This document shows, piece after piece, positions 31,256 to 41,243 of a stretch of DNA of 64,000 bases (position 1 is its first letter; each line of letters starts with the position of its first letter). The position numbers and the translations under genes are program-made. Source of the DNA: Nereocystis luetkeana (taxonomy: Eukaryota > Sar > Phaeophyceae > Laminariales > Laminariaceae); contig JARUPZ010000024.1 in NCBI GenBank assembly GCA_031213475.1, positions 3,961,991 to 4,025,990 of the forward strand, in the 5' to 3' direction. The notes below the pieces were generated by a model. That model made no database searches, was not told the origin of the DNA, and was given only the letters and a program-made list of their open reading frames with translations.

Positions 31256-33741
31256 AACTGAGAACTGACCTTATTCAATTGCTATTATAGAAGCAAACTA
31301 TGTAACCGACATTTGAATCAAAGTTAAAGTTCCTCTGGCGGGAAATGTGACTCATGTTTTTTTAGACGAATTGCGAAGTAATTTTCCTGTAGTATTCTGT
31401 CTCTCTGCCGCGGATTATTTAATGTAAGCATTGGATTGGATGAGGCCTCCTGCGCCGGGCGGGAGAACTCCTCCTGCGCTCATCTGGTATTTCGGCCCGC
31501 GCTGAGTATAGTGGCGAATCACATACTGTCCACGGGGTTAGTACCTATGAATGATCTGGGTACCCGAGTCCATGAATACTAATCCTACTGCGGGGTGTGT
31601 GGGATGGTATCAAGAAATGGTGCCACCAACTCTACTCCCGAGGTTTCGGGGGCGAAAGGAAGAATTGACCTCGTTTCGATACAAATCCCGACAGATTTCG
31701 AGATCATCGATGGTTCCATTGTTCGTGCCAAATTTGAGCCCGTGGATTGGATCGCCATTTTACTACCGTATGCGAGTTTGGAAACAAGCTCTTTAGGCAA
31801 TAGCTTTCTTCTACCAGCCCCCGCGAACTTACCCACCGCTCTCTCAACCTCGTCGCGACAGCACCCCCCCCACACCCACACACCATTGTGCACCCCACAC
31901 GGTAGCATCGCATCGACCCTATCCTCAGCTGCCGGCATGCTCTGAGACTTGAACCCCCGAAATTGATCTTAGTAGGCACGCGGATCACCTACTAAGCCGT
32001 CGGGGACGCCGGCATTACAAAGAAGAGTCATTGACCGTAATAATGTTCCGTACACCGGCAATCGGGAAGGAGAGCTCTCTGGACTCTTACTCTTGTGTTC
32101 GATGACGGGGAGAACACATACATACGGCTCGAAAGCTTGACAATGATTCCAAGACGAAGGACTCGTCGTGAACAGTTCAACACGTGCACCAGGTGCGATA
32201 TTTTGCTCAAACGACCCGCCTAAGACGACGTGCAAGAAAAAATGATCGATCGCACGATCGTTCGCTTTAGAGTCTTCATACCACGGTTGCTAGCTGCACT
32301 TAGGGGCTGTTCTTGCATTATTATACCAACAGAGAAGGGCTTGACAAAAGTACGGTGGGGAGGGCTGTCGCTTTCTTCGGTCGGTCAAGTGCGAATCGGA
32401 TCGGAATGACCATCTAAGCGCTGCCTTGTGGGATCAACGTTGTACTTGGCGTAAGATTAGGGTTGGGGCAAGGAGGTTGACAGGATAGTCAATACGAATA
32501 CCTTCTGAAATAGCAATCCTGTTTTATTTTCATGACTGTACTGGTGCCTCGACATCGCCGCTAGTCGGCTCGAGTGCTCGAGCCAGCGTTTCACAGCTGC
32601 TTCGATCGGCGCGACCTCGTAGCATCTCGACCTCGATGCCAATCGGCTCGAGTGTTTGTGTGATCAAATCATATCGACGAAAAACAACTCTTAGGAAACA
32701 GTGCGCTGTCTTTACGACCCCGCACACAGTCTAAAAACAAACCAAACGGAAGCACCGATCATCGATTGTTCACTGGAAACGCTGCCCCAACTCACGGCTA
32801 TACCTACATATCAACCAGACACGACTTTCCATCCGGTCGGACCTCCAGGCGCAACATACCGTACCTTCTGAAGGGGTCCCCCCCATCCACCGTGTACGCA
32901 TGCCGTTTTTCTGCTTCGTCGGTCTCAATTTCTTCTCCACCGGCCACGCCTCTTTCTGTCGGTATGGCAGACAAACGTTTTTCCGGTTTCGACCAGCGCT
33001 AGTATGTGCCCCACTTGCAATCCCCAAGACTTTTCTACGCCGGAGCCAGCTACTCATGGGCTTCACCCTACATTGTATTATTAATCGAAGCCCCTCGAAC
33101 CCCCCCCGATCATGGCTACCGTTGTCAAGAACGACGCTAACCGTTTCGAGGATGCTCTGCCGGGCGTAACCGGTACCACCGGGGTATGGCTTCGAAGGCG
33201 ACATGGGTTGCGACCCGCCACCCCGCTACGACCGCACATCACCCTCAATTTCGTCATTATATCTACTCCAGTCAGCGCCTCGTATTTCAGACTCTTCCCG
33301 CCGTCCCAGCCTCCCACCGCCAACGCCTAACACTGCAACTTGGGTTTCGGACTTGGTGTCGAGTGGTTCGTATGACTCAGATTATTGCTATTCCGAGCAT
33401 GCCTGGGTGCGCGGGTACCTCACCGTCGACGACTCAGGGCCTCCGACCTTCACGCTACTTGACCTTGACCTATTTGACCCCTTGTAATCAGTGCTGAGGT
33501 CCATCTTAGCTTGTTGACGCTTGCCCCACTGAAGTGATCCTTCCTCACGGAGATAGCGGCATGGGTTTATCGCGTGACGGGTCCGTTTACCGGCCGTTCC
33601 GCCGCCACCACCGTCGACGCTGAGCCGAATCCCACGTGAGGAACGACATCCTCCTTAGCTTCAAACACTGCACAGCAGAGTGTGCACGACGTGCCCGTCC
33701 TCGAAGGGGGCGTGGGAGAGGCAGAGGATAAGCAGCTTCTC
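31256..33741. other. No confident gene; flank 3' of the EsV-1-7 gene
   Basis: Several open frames of 60-145 codons on both strands (for example 31585-31938 minus and 32770-33204 minus) lack recognisable motifs and often overlap one another on opposite strands. 33540-33741 would be the 3' untranslated region of the EsV-1-7 gene; no clear polyadenylation signal was identified. Confidence 0.5.
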
Positions 33742-35799
33742 TTATACTTCCCGCCTCGGCCGCTTCAAGCTGCCCGACCACTCGCACAGTGCGTCGACGC
33801 TCAAGCCCGTCACCGGATCGTCGGAGACCTCCCTCTTGAGCTGGACATGTACGAGGGGCACACCATCGGTTGGTACGCGCCGAGAAGCCACAACAACCGT
33901 GCGTGAGTCATGTGATAGCCGCTTCGCGGAGATGTCCACCATGCCGATCCCAGCATGCTGCTTGCAGTACAGCGCTGGCTTATTTTCCGGGAAATGGAAA
34001 CTCGGCCTCATCTTGCAGAAGCCGAATAAACACCGCTTGCCGCCGATGTCCACCATGCCGTCCTCAGCGTGTTGCTTGCAGTATGTCGCCGGCGTGCCCT
34101 CGAAATGAAACCTGGGTATCATCATACAGGACTCATTTGAGCAACGCTTGCTTGTGACGTTTATCATGCCATTCTCAGCATGTTGCTTGCAGTACGCCGG
34201 CGACCTGCTTCCCTCGAAACAAAAGCCCGGCCTCTTCGTGCAGAAGTTATATAAACATCGTTCGAGGCTGACGTCCACCATGCTGTCCTCAGCATGCTGC
34301 TTGCAGTACACCGCCGGCCTGATCCCTTCGAAATTATAACTCGGTAGCATCATACAGGACTCGTGTGGGCAATGCTTGCTTCTGACGTTCACCATGCCGT
34401 CCTCAGCGTGTTGCTTGCAGTATGCCGGCGACTTGATATTCTTGAAATTATACCTCGGTGGCTTCATACAGGATTCACTTGAGCAACGCTTGCTTTTGAC
34501 ATTTACCATGCTGTCCTTAGCATGTTGCTTGCAGTACGCCGGCGATGTGCTGCCCTCAAAATTGAAGGCAGGTTGCTTTTTGCAGCTTTCATGTGAGCAA
34601 CGCTTGCTTTTCACGTCTACCATGCCGTCCCCAGCATGTTGCTTGCAGTACGCCGCCGGCTTGCCCTCGTAGTTGAAGGTCGCCCCCTTGGTGCAGGAGT
34701 CGTACGAACACTGATCACGGCTGACGTACACCATGGTGCTCTCAGCATGTTGCATGCAGTACACTGCCGGTCTGACCCCCCTGAAATTGTACTTTGGTGG
34801 CTTCATACAGGATTCATGTGAGCAGCGCTTGCTTCTGACGTCTACCATGCCATCTTCAGCATGTTGCTTGCAGTACGCTGGCGATGTGTTACCCTCAAAG
34901 TTGAAGATCGGTCGCATTTTGCAGCATTCATGTGTGCAACGCTTGCTTTTGACGTCTATCATGTCGTCCTCAGCATGTTGCTTGCAGTACGCCGCCGGTC
35001 TGCCCTCGAAATTGAAGGTCGGCCACTTGAGGCAAGATTTGTACAAACACCGCTTGCTTCTGACGTCCACCATGCCATCGTCAGCATGTTGCATGCAGTA
35101 CACCGCCGTCTTGCTTCCCTCGAAGTTATACCTCGGTGGATTTATACAGGACTCATGTGAGCAACGCTTGGTGCTGGCAAGCACCATGCCGTCCTCTGCA
35201 TGCTGCTTGCAGTACGCCGGCGGCTTGTTTCCTCCAAAACTATAGGTCGGCCTCTCGATGCAGGAGTTGAATAAACACCGCTCGCGTCTGATGTCCACTA
35301 TGCCGTCTTTAGCATGTTTCTTACGGGATTCATGTAAGCAACGCTTGCTTTTGATGTTTACCATACCGTCCTCAGCATGTGGCTTGCAGTACGCCGGCGG
35401 TGCTGTGCCCTCAAAATTGTAGCTTGGTCGCTTTCCGCAGGATTCGTATGAGCAAAGCGTCTTTTTGACGTTTACCATGCCGTCCTCAGCATGTTGCTTG
35501 CAGTACATTGGCGGCTTGCTTCCCTGGAAATTGAAATTCGGTTCTTTGCTGCAGGGGTTGTATAAACACTGCTTGCTGGTGACATGCACCATGCCCTCCT
35601 CAGCATGCTGCCTGCAGTACGCTGGCCGCTTGCTTCCCTCGAAATTATACCTGGGTTGCTTCATACAGGATTCATGCGAGCAGCGCTTGCGTATAACGTC
35701 TACCATGCCGTCCTCAGCATGTTGCTTGCAGTATGCCGCCGGCTTGCCTTTGAAATGGAAGGTCGCTTGCATTCGGCATTTTTCACAGAGGCGCCCCAT
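33742..35799 (-). CDS. EsV-1-7 repeat protein, 685 aa, 17 repeat units
   Basis: Single uninterrupted frame from ATG (35799; context AAAATGG) to TAA (33742-33744). Residues 1-627 are 17 consecutive units, mostly of 38 residues, fitting C-X4-C-X16-C-X2-H-X12, the EsV-1-7 motif. A typical unit has YNFEG and AYCKQHAEDGMV segments. Units 1, 8, 11 and 16 have X15 in place of X16; unit 1 has C-X2-C; unit 5 (residues 154-174) is only 21 residues and lacks the second and third Cys. Units 7-9 and 10-12 (113 residues each) are a duplicated triplet. The tail (628-685) starts with a decayed unit (LSHDSR) and ends in a basic LKRPRREV, a possible nuclear signal. Family knowledge: such proteins are expanded in brown algae; the founding member IMM controls basal filament development in Ectocarpus. 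The biochemical role is unknown; the Cys/His pattern suggests zinc binding. No signal peptide or membrane segment. Confidence 0.93.
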   Translation of the reverse strand: MGRLCEKCRMQATFHFKGKPAAYCKQHAEDGMVDVIRKRCSHESCMKQPRYNFEGSKRPAYCRQHAEEGMVHVTSKQCLYNPCSKEPNFNFQGSKPPMYCKQHAEDGMVNVKKTLCSYESCGKRPSYNFEGTAPPAYCKPHAEDGMVNIKSKRCLHESRKKHAKDGIVDIRRERCLFNSCIERPTYSFGGNKPPAYCKQHAEDGMVLASTKRCSHESCINPPRYNFEGSKTAVYCMQHADDGMVDVRSKRCLYKSCLKWPTFNFEGRPAAYCKQHAEDDMIDVKSKRCTHECCKMRPIFNFEGNTSPAYCKQHAEDGMVDVRSKRCSHESCMKPPKYNFRGVRPAVYCMQHAESTMVYVSRDQCSYDSCTKGATFNYEGKPAAYCKQHAGDGMVDVKSKRCSHESCKKQPAFNFEGSTSPAYCKQHAKDSMVNVKSKRCSSESCMKPPRYNFKNIKSPAYCKQHAEDGMVNVRSKHCPHESCMMLPSYNFEGIRPAVYCKQHAEDSMVDVSLERCLYNFCTKRPGFCFEGSRSPAYCKQHAENGMINVTSKRCSNESCMMIPRFHFEGTPATYCKQHAEDGMVDIGGKRCLFGFCKMRPSFHFPENKPALYCKQHAGIGMVDISAKRLSHDSRTVVVASRRVPTDGVPLVHVQLKREVSDDPVTGLSVDALCEWSGSLKRPRREV

Positions 35800-37903
35800 T
35801 TTCGCGACAACCTAGTGCGGCGAAATGCCTCCAGCCTAACAGCCTCAGCGGAACGCCTCCAGCTTCACGGCTCCAGGTAAACGGCTTCAGCAAATGTTCC
35901 CGGCAGCCCAGGAAGCGAAGGCGAACACGGCTGTGTATCGTTGGGCTGGCGCAGGCACACCTGTGGTCGTTCGTGGAACCGGCGTTGGCAACGAACCAAA
36001 GGGTCATGCAGACGTGAGTATTCGAGCCACTTTGTAAGCTGTTGGTTGTTATTGTCATATTTGTTAAGGATTGCTAGTGTCCTGTCTGGCAGCTGACAAA
36101 CTACAGCAGCAGACACTAGAAAACTCCACCTCTTTACAACCGACTACAGCCCAGAATTTTGAGGTAAACTTGGATATGCAGTGTGGAGCCACTTTTACAG
36201 CAGGGTTGGGGTGCCTGTAGACGGCGCGATACATACTACAGTAAGTGTGTAAAACGTTTTCCTTGCATCCCCTCATATTATCGATATGAAAGGTGACCAT
36301 GGTCGCAACAAAAAGTTGGAATAGATAGCAGGGGTGTCTTCGTACACTTACTGCGGTAGACAAATACAACAAAAAGAAACGGCAGGTACACCGTTTGCCA
36401 GCACTGCTCCGCATCGCAACGAGCACATGCGAAGCTCAGACCGCTACGTACAGTACTGCCAGGAATGGAAAGCCATGTATCACCAGGTAGAATTGAAAGT
36501 AAAAGGAGACTGGCAAGTGATTTGCCAAACTTGCTGGATACAAAAGGGCTTATTGGTAGAAATAGGTATCACACACAAACCAAACATTACCACATGTCAT
36601 ATGATATACCAGGTACAGCGCACACTGCTGGAGTATTTCCAGGACTACACGCACGGCGTCGGTATAGTTATGGCCACCACGACCACGTCTATATATTTTT
36701 TCGGTCAGGGAAAAATGTGTGCCAGTATAGCACAAAACAAATTACCATGCGTTTTATCTTTTGGGACAATTGATTAAAGACTATTGTATACCTGGTATGC
36801 GCAAAGCGCGGGCCACAAGGAAACATAGCTATGTTGTGCAATAGTGCTGGGTTTTTGAGATTGGGCAACACGAGGGGGCACCCCGCCACGATAAATACAC
36901 CAGCGTGTCGCAGGTCGCATGTATGTAGAGTGTGATGACATACAACGAGTGTAAGCGACATCGCTTGCGCCGAACTCCTACAATAAATCAGCAATGTACG
37001 TCAAACACAGGGTTCGTCTCACTGAGAGCGAAAATAACGCGATAAGCTCATCAGAAGGGACGAGGTGACGACACAGGTACACTAGCACTGAGCTAGCTTA
37101 GCTAGAAGGCACCAGCTACACTAGCAGCAAAGTTGTGCGATTCTCGCAGCAGGCCGAGAGGGATGCAGCAGTAGTGCGTGCCTGCTGCCGTTGCTGTCAT
37201 ATTCAACGCACTGTCTTCTGCTGTCTGAGCTCTGCCGCCGGCATCAGCATCGATCGCGTACGAAAACGCTCAAACTCCAGCAAAAAGAGGAACATAGTAG
37301 CAGTAGAGAGTATTGATGATACAACAGTATCAGCACTAGTAGTACGTAGTATTCAATAATATCGGTGCATGCACACGAAAATGTAAGATGTAGGCCATAG
37401 TAGGCTGTGGTAGGCCGTACGGTTTAGGTCGTTGTTACCTTGGGAATGAAGGCGTCGCGGACGCAGCCCTGGGGCGTTTCGGCCCCGGCTCTTGCTGTGG
37501 GCTGGGAGGTTGGCGTGCACAAAGGGCGAAACCGGTCGTCTGCCGCAATGCCGGCACGCGCTCGCCACGGCGCAGGCGAGATGATTGGGCGCAGGATGCG
37601 GCGGGTTAAGGTATTTACTTGGAACTAGAGCTTCGGTCTACGATGCTCGATCGTTACAAACCTGTTGTAACCGTAGTAGTAGCAGCAGTAGGAATGACAG
37701 CAGCAGTGGCCCAGAGATACAAGTTATAGGTGATCATGCTGGCCTGGCCATCTCTGCTCTTCAGGCTAGGGTAAGCGAAGCCATAGACCCACCAAGGGCT
37801 AGGTTGCTCCTGTTTATGTAACTGCCGTAAACATCATTGAGTTCGCACAAGGGTGCGATCCCTTTTCAGCGCTCGTTTTTTCTTCAAGAACGGTAACGAT
37901 GTT
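35800..37903. other. Upstream flank of the EsV-1-7 gene; no recognised gene
   Basis: 35800-36120 would hold the promoter and 5' leader of the EsV-1-7 gene; no TATA element stands out. A 147-codon plus frame (36334-36777) and a 102-codon overlapping frame (36465-36773) have no recognisable motif. CAG/GTAGTA-type trinucleotide runs occur near 37660-37700. ACCAGGTA-type 8-mers occur at 36485, 36607 and 36788. Confidence 0.45.
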
Positions 37904-37995
37904 AACCCCTTTAGAACCGCAGTCCCGTTTGGGGACAAAACTACTTGAAATTTGACTGGTTTGTCCCCAGAACGGGACTGCGGTTCTAAAAGGGT
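37904..37995. mobile_element. piggyBac-like MITE, about 92 bp
   Basis: The left arm (37904-37938) reads CCCCTTTAGAACCGCAGTCC then CGTTTGGGGACAAA. The right arm (37960-37995) is its inverted copy with one or two indels. The left flank is GTTAA and the right flank TCAAG, so a TTAA target with one substitution on the right is plausible. Ends beginning CCC plus a TTAA target are piggyBac hallmarks. The 21-bp interior cannot code. Confidence 0.7.
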
Positions 37996-37997
37996 CA

Positions 37998-39280
37998 AGA
38001 CCTGTGCCAATGGAAACGCGAAGTCAAAAATGTCCTTCAAATATGTTTGTGTTAAAGAACAGCCGAAAATATACTCGTACCGGCGCTGTGGGAAAAAAGG
38101 GAATACCTTTCATTGTTTTCTTCATTTTTTTAAGGGCTGCAGGCGGCGCAATTCATTTTTTCTCGGTGCAAATTGTCAACACGGCGACAAAAAATCAGCT
38201 CGTACGACGACAGACGTTTGATGTCGACAAAAATTCAGCCCACCGCCAACCCGCTTGGTGTCGGGCAAGACCAAGGAGTCTAGATGACGACCTCGAAGAT
38301 ATCACGTGGATCCATGGTCTAGAGGGCGAGAGCGTGCCGGCGGCGTCCTACGGTATCCTCCCAAACCTGAAAAAAAACCCCATTGTTTTTGCCATTCGAG
38401 ATGGAACGATAATCGTAGGGTCGTTCTTATCCTTTTATTTTCTATTTTTCCTCGTTTTGCGGAAAATTCACGGAAAATCGAAGAAAATGCGGTGGGTCCT
38501 ATTATCCCCTGGTATCACGTGTCGTGAGGTTGCAACGCTTATCCATCTGATCGAATCGTCGAAACCAGCGGCGCGCGCGTAGACCGTCCGCTGAATCGTG
38601 CTGCCAAGGGTGCCCCGACTCCTAGAGAGGCGACCATGACTCGCCTATGTCGGCGATTTCGTGTTGATCTCGGCTATGCCGGCGAGTTGGCTCTGTCGAC
38701 TGGACGAATAGAGCTCTCGTTGTGCGCGGCGCTTTCTGCGACCAGCCACGGCCTGAGACTGACCCCGGGTATGACCCTGGTCTATTCTGTGCAGTGCCGG
38801 GTGGTGACACGGCGCACACGGCTCACACGGTGCGCCTACCCGATGTTCTGCCACGATGCGGGACTTTTCCGCGATACGGGAAATTAGTTTTTAGGAATTT
38901 TGACAAGGCTGAAAAAAATCCGCGAAACGCGAAAAAACGACCCTAATAATAGTCATCTTTTGTGTGCACGAACACCAGCGGCCAATTGTTTTTGTTCCAT
39001 ACACCTGGCCAGCTCCCTCCACATTTCACCCGCCATGGTGCGAACACGGTGACCCTAGGGTGGGTCGGAGCCCCTAACGAGTGAACTCCGTTCAGAATTC
39101 ATGGCGCAGTCGTTGGTTTTGTCGATCGATGTCTGTCGAGGACTCGGAATCTCGCCGCTTCGAGCTAAACATCCGCATGAGTTTTTCTGAAGCCGGTCTT
39201 GGCCCAACATCGGCCCCAGATTTTGTTTTTCGGGGTTTTCCCAAAGTTTGGAACTTTCCGTTTGGAGAATCGTGGGCCGC
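37998..39280 (+). repeat. REP-D copy 2, interrupted by a hAT-like insertion
   Basis: 37998-38408 aligns with 49608-50005, and 38946-39280 aligns with 50010-50310 of copy 3. Shared blocks include GGTATCCTCCCAAACCTGAA, GCGGAGCCCCTAACGAG/TCGGAGCCCCTAACGAG, CAGAATTCATG and GGACTCGGAATCTCGCCGCT. The 530 bp between (38416-38945) are absent from copy 3. Confidence 0.88.
38416..38945. mobile_element. hAT-like non-autonomous element, 530 bp, nested in REP-D
   Basis: The ends are TAGGGTCGTT (38416) and AACGACCCTA (ending 38945). Behind each end lies a further matching block (TCGTTTTGCGGAAAATT on the left; its imperfect complement AATCCGCGAAACGCGAAAAA on the right). Flanks read ATAATCG before and ATAATAG after, a probable 7- or 8-bp target duplication with one substitution. 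The uninterrupted paralogue at 49600-50310 serves as an empty site. No transposase is present. Confidence 0.8.
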
Positions 39281-40925
39281 ACTCTCATGGTCTCACCTGA
39301 TCGCCCATAAGGTTCTGGTCTCATTTTTTCAAGGATATATTGGCATTAATTTTAATATGTAAACGGTCCTTATGTTTACGCCCAGAGTAGTATTTTTTTG
39401 CGAAGTTCAAAAGCATCTTGATTGGGTGTTCGCATAAGGCTCCCATACGCTTGGCAGCACGATAAACGCGACGAGATCAGTATGCGCGAAGCGATTAGGC
39501 TGGCATGCTGCCGACATCCTCTGCCTGTTAGTTTTTTTTTAAACAAGGCGCGGGTACGATACAAACTCAGACGCTCGCAGCAACTCAAAGGCGAAGAGGC
39601 GCTGGGCAAGTTGCTGGTTGTAGAGGTACTTCTTCGCAATGTGGGTATTCAGCTGGTGGGTGCTGGTGGGGATACGAAACTTCGGCGTGGCGGGAGGAAA
39701 ACCTATACGCACCAGGGAGCGCTCCCTGCAAGAAGGTCTGCACGGCAGAGGGGGGTGCTTCTATGTAGCAGGTGCGCGTGCATGTTGTCGTGTTGTGTCA
39801 AACGCTCCTTGTGTGCTCCCTAGCGATACGGGTAATCTACCACCTACGAGTGTCGCCTGCTGGTTCGTACAGCAATATTTTTTTACCTGGTACCTCAAAC
39901 AGTACTGCATCACAATAAAACTGCAGCTGTACCGTACTACCTACCTGCTGTCCGAATACCACAGGAGTCCCTCCAACAGATCTCTGAGACTGCCTGTGCC
40001 GTACGGGCTTCACAAGGGCATCTGCGCTCGTACCGTCTACTTCAGCAGCAGCAGTTGCCTGAAATTTTCGCGCCTCCCGTACTACTGCACGCACATACCT
40101 GTACCAGTGTGCGCACGAGAGGTACTGCACTGCTGTTACACCAGGTACTGACTGCTGTAAGAGAATGCTGCCTACGAGGGAGGCACCTGGTGCGCCACAA
40201 CTTGCACGGCTGCCGTGTGCCGGTCGCAACCTGCGCAGCAGTCTCTCCAGCAGATGCCTATCGCCTGCACCCCACGAGCTCTCTCTATACTTTATCTACT
40301 ACCTGGTACTACACAAGGCTGAAACCGTGGTCGGCATTGCCTTTCGCTACAGAGAACACGAGTACGTGTGTGTGTTCTTCACATTAAACCGTTGTTTCTA
40401 CCCGTCGACATCCAGCACAACCAGTGTCCGTGCCGATTCTCCAATCCTAGAAGAGATACAAGTTCTGTGGTCACGAAGCTACGCCACAGAGATACTACGT
40501 TGCCACGTGTGCAGTATGCACTGCAGTGGGCAATGCAAAGCCTTGTCATCATACTAGATACGACTAGCACGACATACGCAATCTATGAAATAGTGAAACG
40601 AAAAGAAACAATCAAAGAGAAAACAAAAACAAGGTAGACAAATCGAAAGAGAAAAAGAAAAAAATGAAAGCAAAATCTAGGAGAAACAATCTGTCGTGCC
40701 CCCCCCCCGCAGGCGAGGTGGCCAACACTTGAAAAAGAACGAGCTGGAAAAAAAGGAAGAAAAATAATAAGAAAAAACACCACTGCTTGTAAACAGAGTA
40801 AGACAAAGAACCAAGGAAAAAAGTAACAAGGAAAAAATAACAAAGGGGAATTAACAGGCAGACCAAAGCCCAAAGCACCTTCCAGGTGGCGGCAGCAGTT
40901 TGTGGTACGAGTAGTAAAGACAGGT
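39281..40925. other. No recognised gene; purine-rich from about 40590 to 40870
   Basis: Open frames at 39422-39823 (plus, 133 codons) and 39376-39639 (minus) have no recognisable motif. 39830-40560 is unusually rich in TACCTGGTA/CCAGGTAC and CAGCAGCAG words. 40590-40870 is A-rich on the plus strand and lies 3' of the minus-strand LINE. Confidence 0.45.
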
Positions 40926-41243
40926 TCTCCCTGCTAATCCGCTTGGTACCTTGCTACCCAGACTGCCGTCTCCGCCCTGCGTTCGTCAACTATGCCCAAC
41001 CCCTTGGCGTCAGACAATACGAAACGAGCAGAGCAGGTTCGTCATCCAACCACGCCACACGGCTCTTTCTGTACGGCTTATCAATCAGAAAAGGTAGAGA
41101 AAAAAATAAAATGAAAATCACGGAGAGTCAGCGCAAAAAAGAAAGAAAAAAAACAACACAACAAAAAGAGAAGACAAGGGAAGACCACGTTCGAACCAGC
41201 TGCACCAGTTGGTAGCACTAATAGTATGGTCATATTCTACTTC

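Noticed and set aside
33870..35880. Plus-strand open frames of 60-170 codons rich in SACCLQYA motifs
   Set aside because: They are antisense shadows of the EsV-1-7 repeats: the repeated DNA keeps the opposite strand open and gives a repeating peptide.
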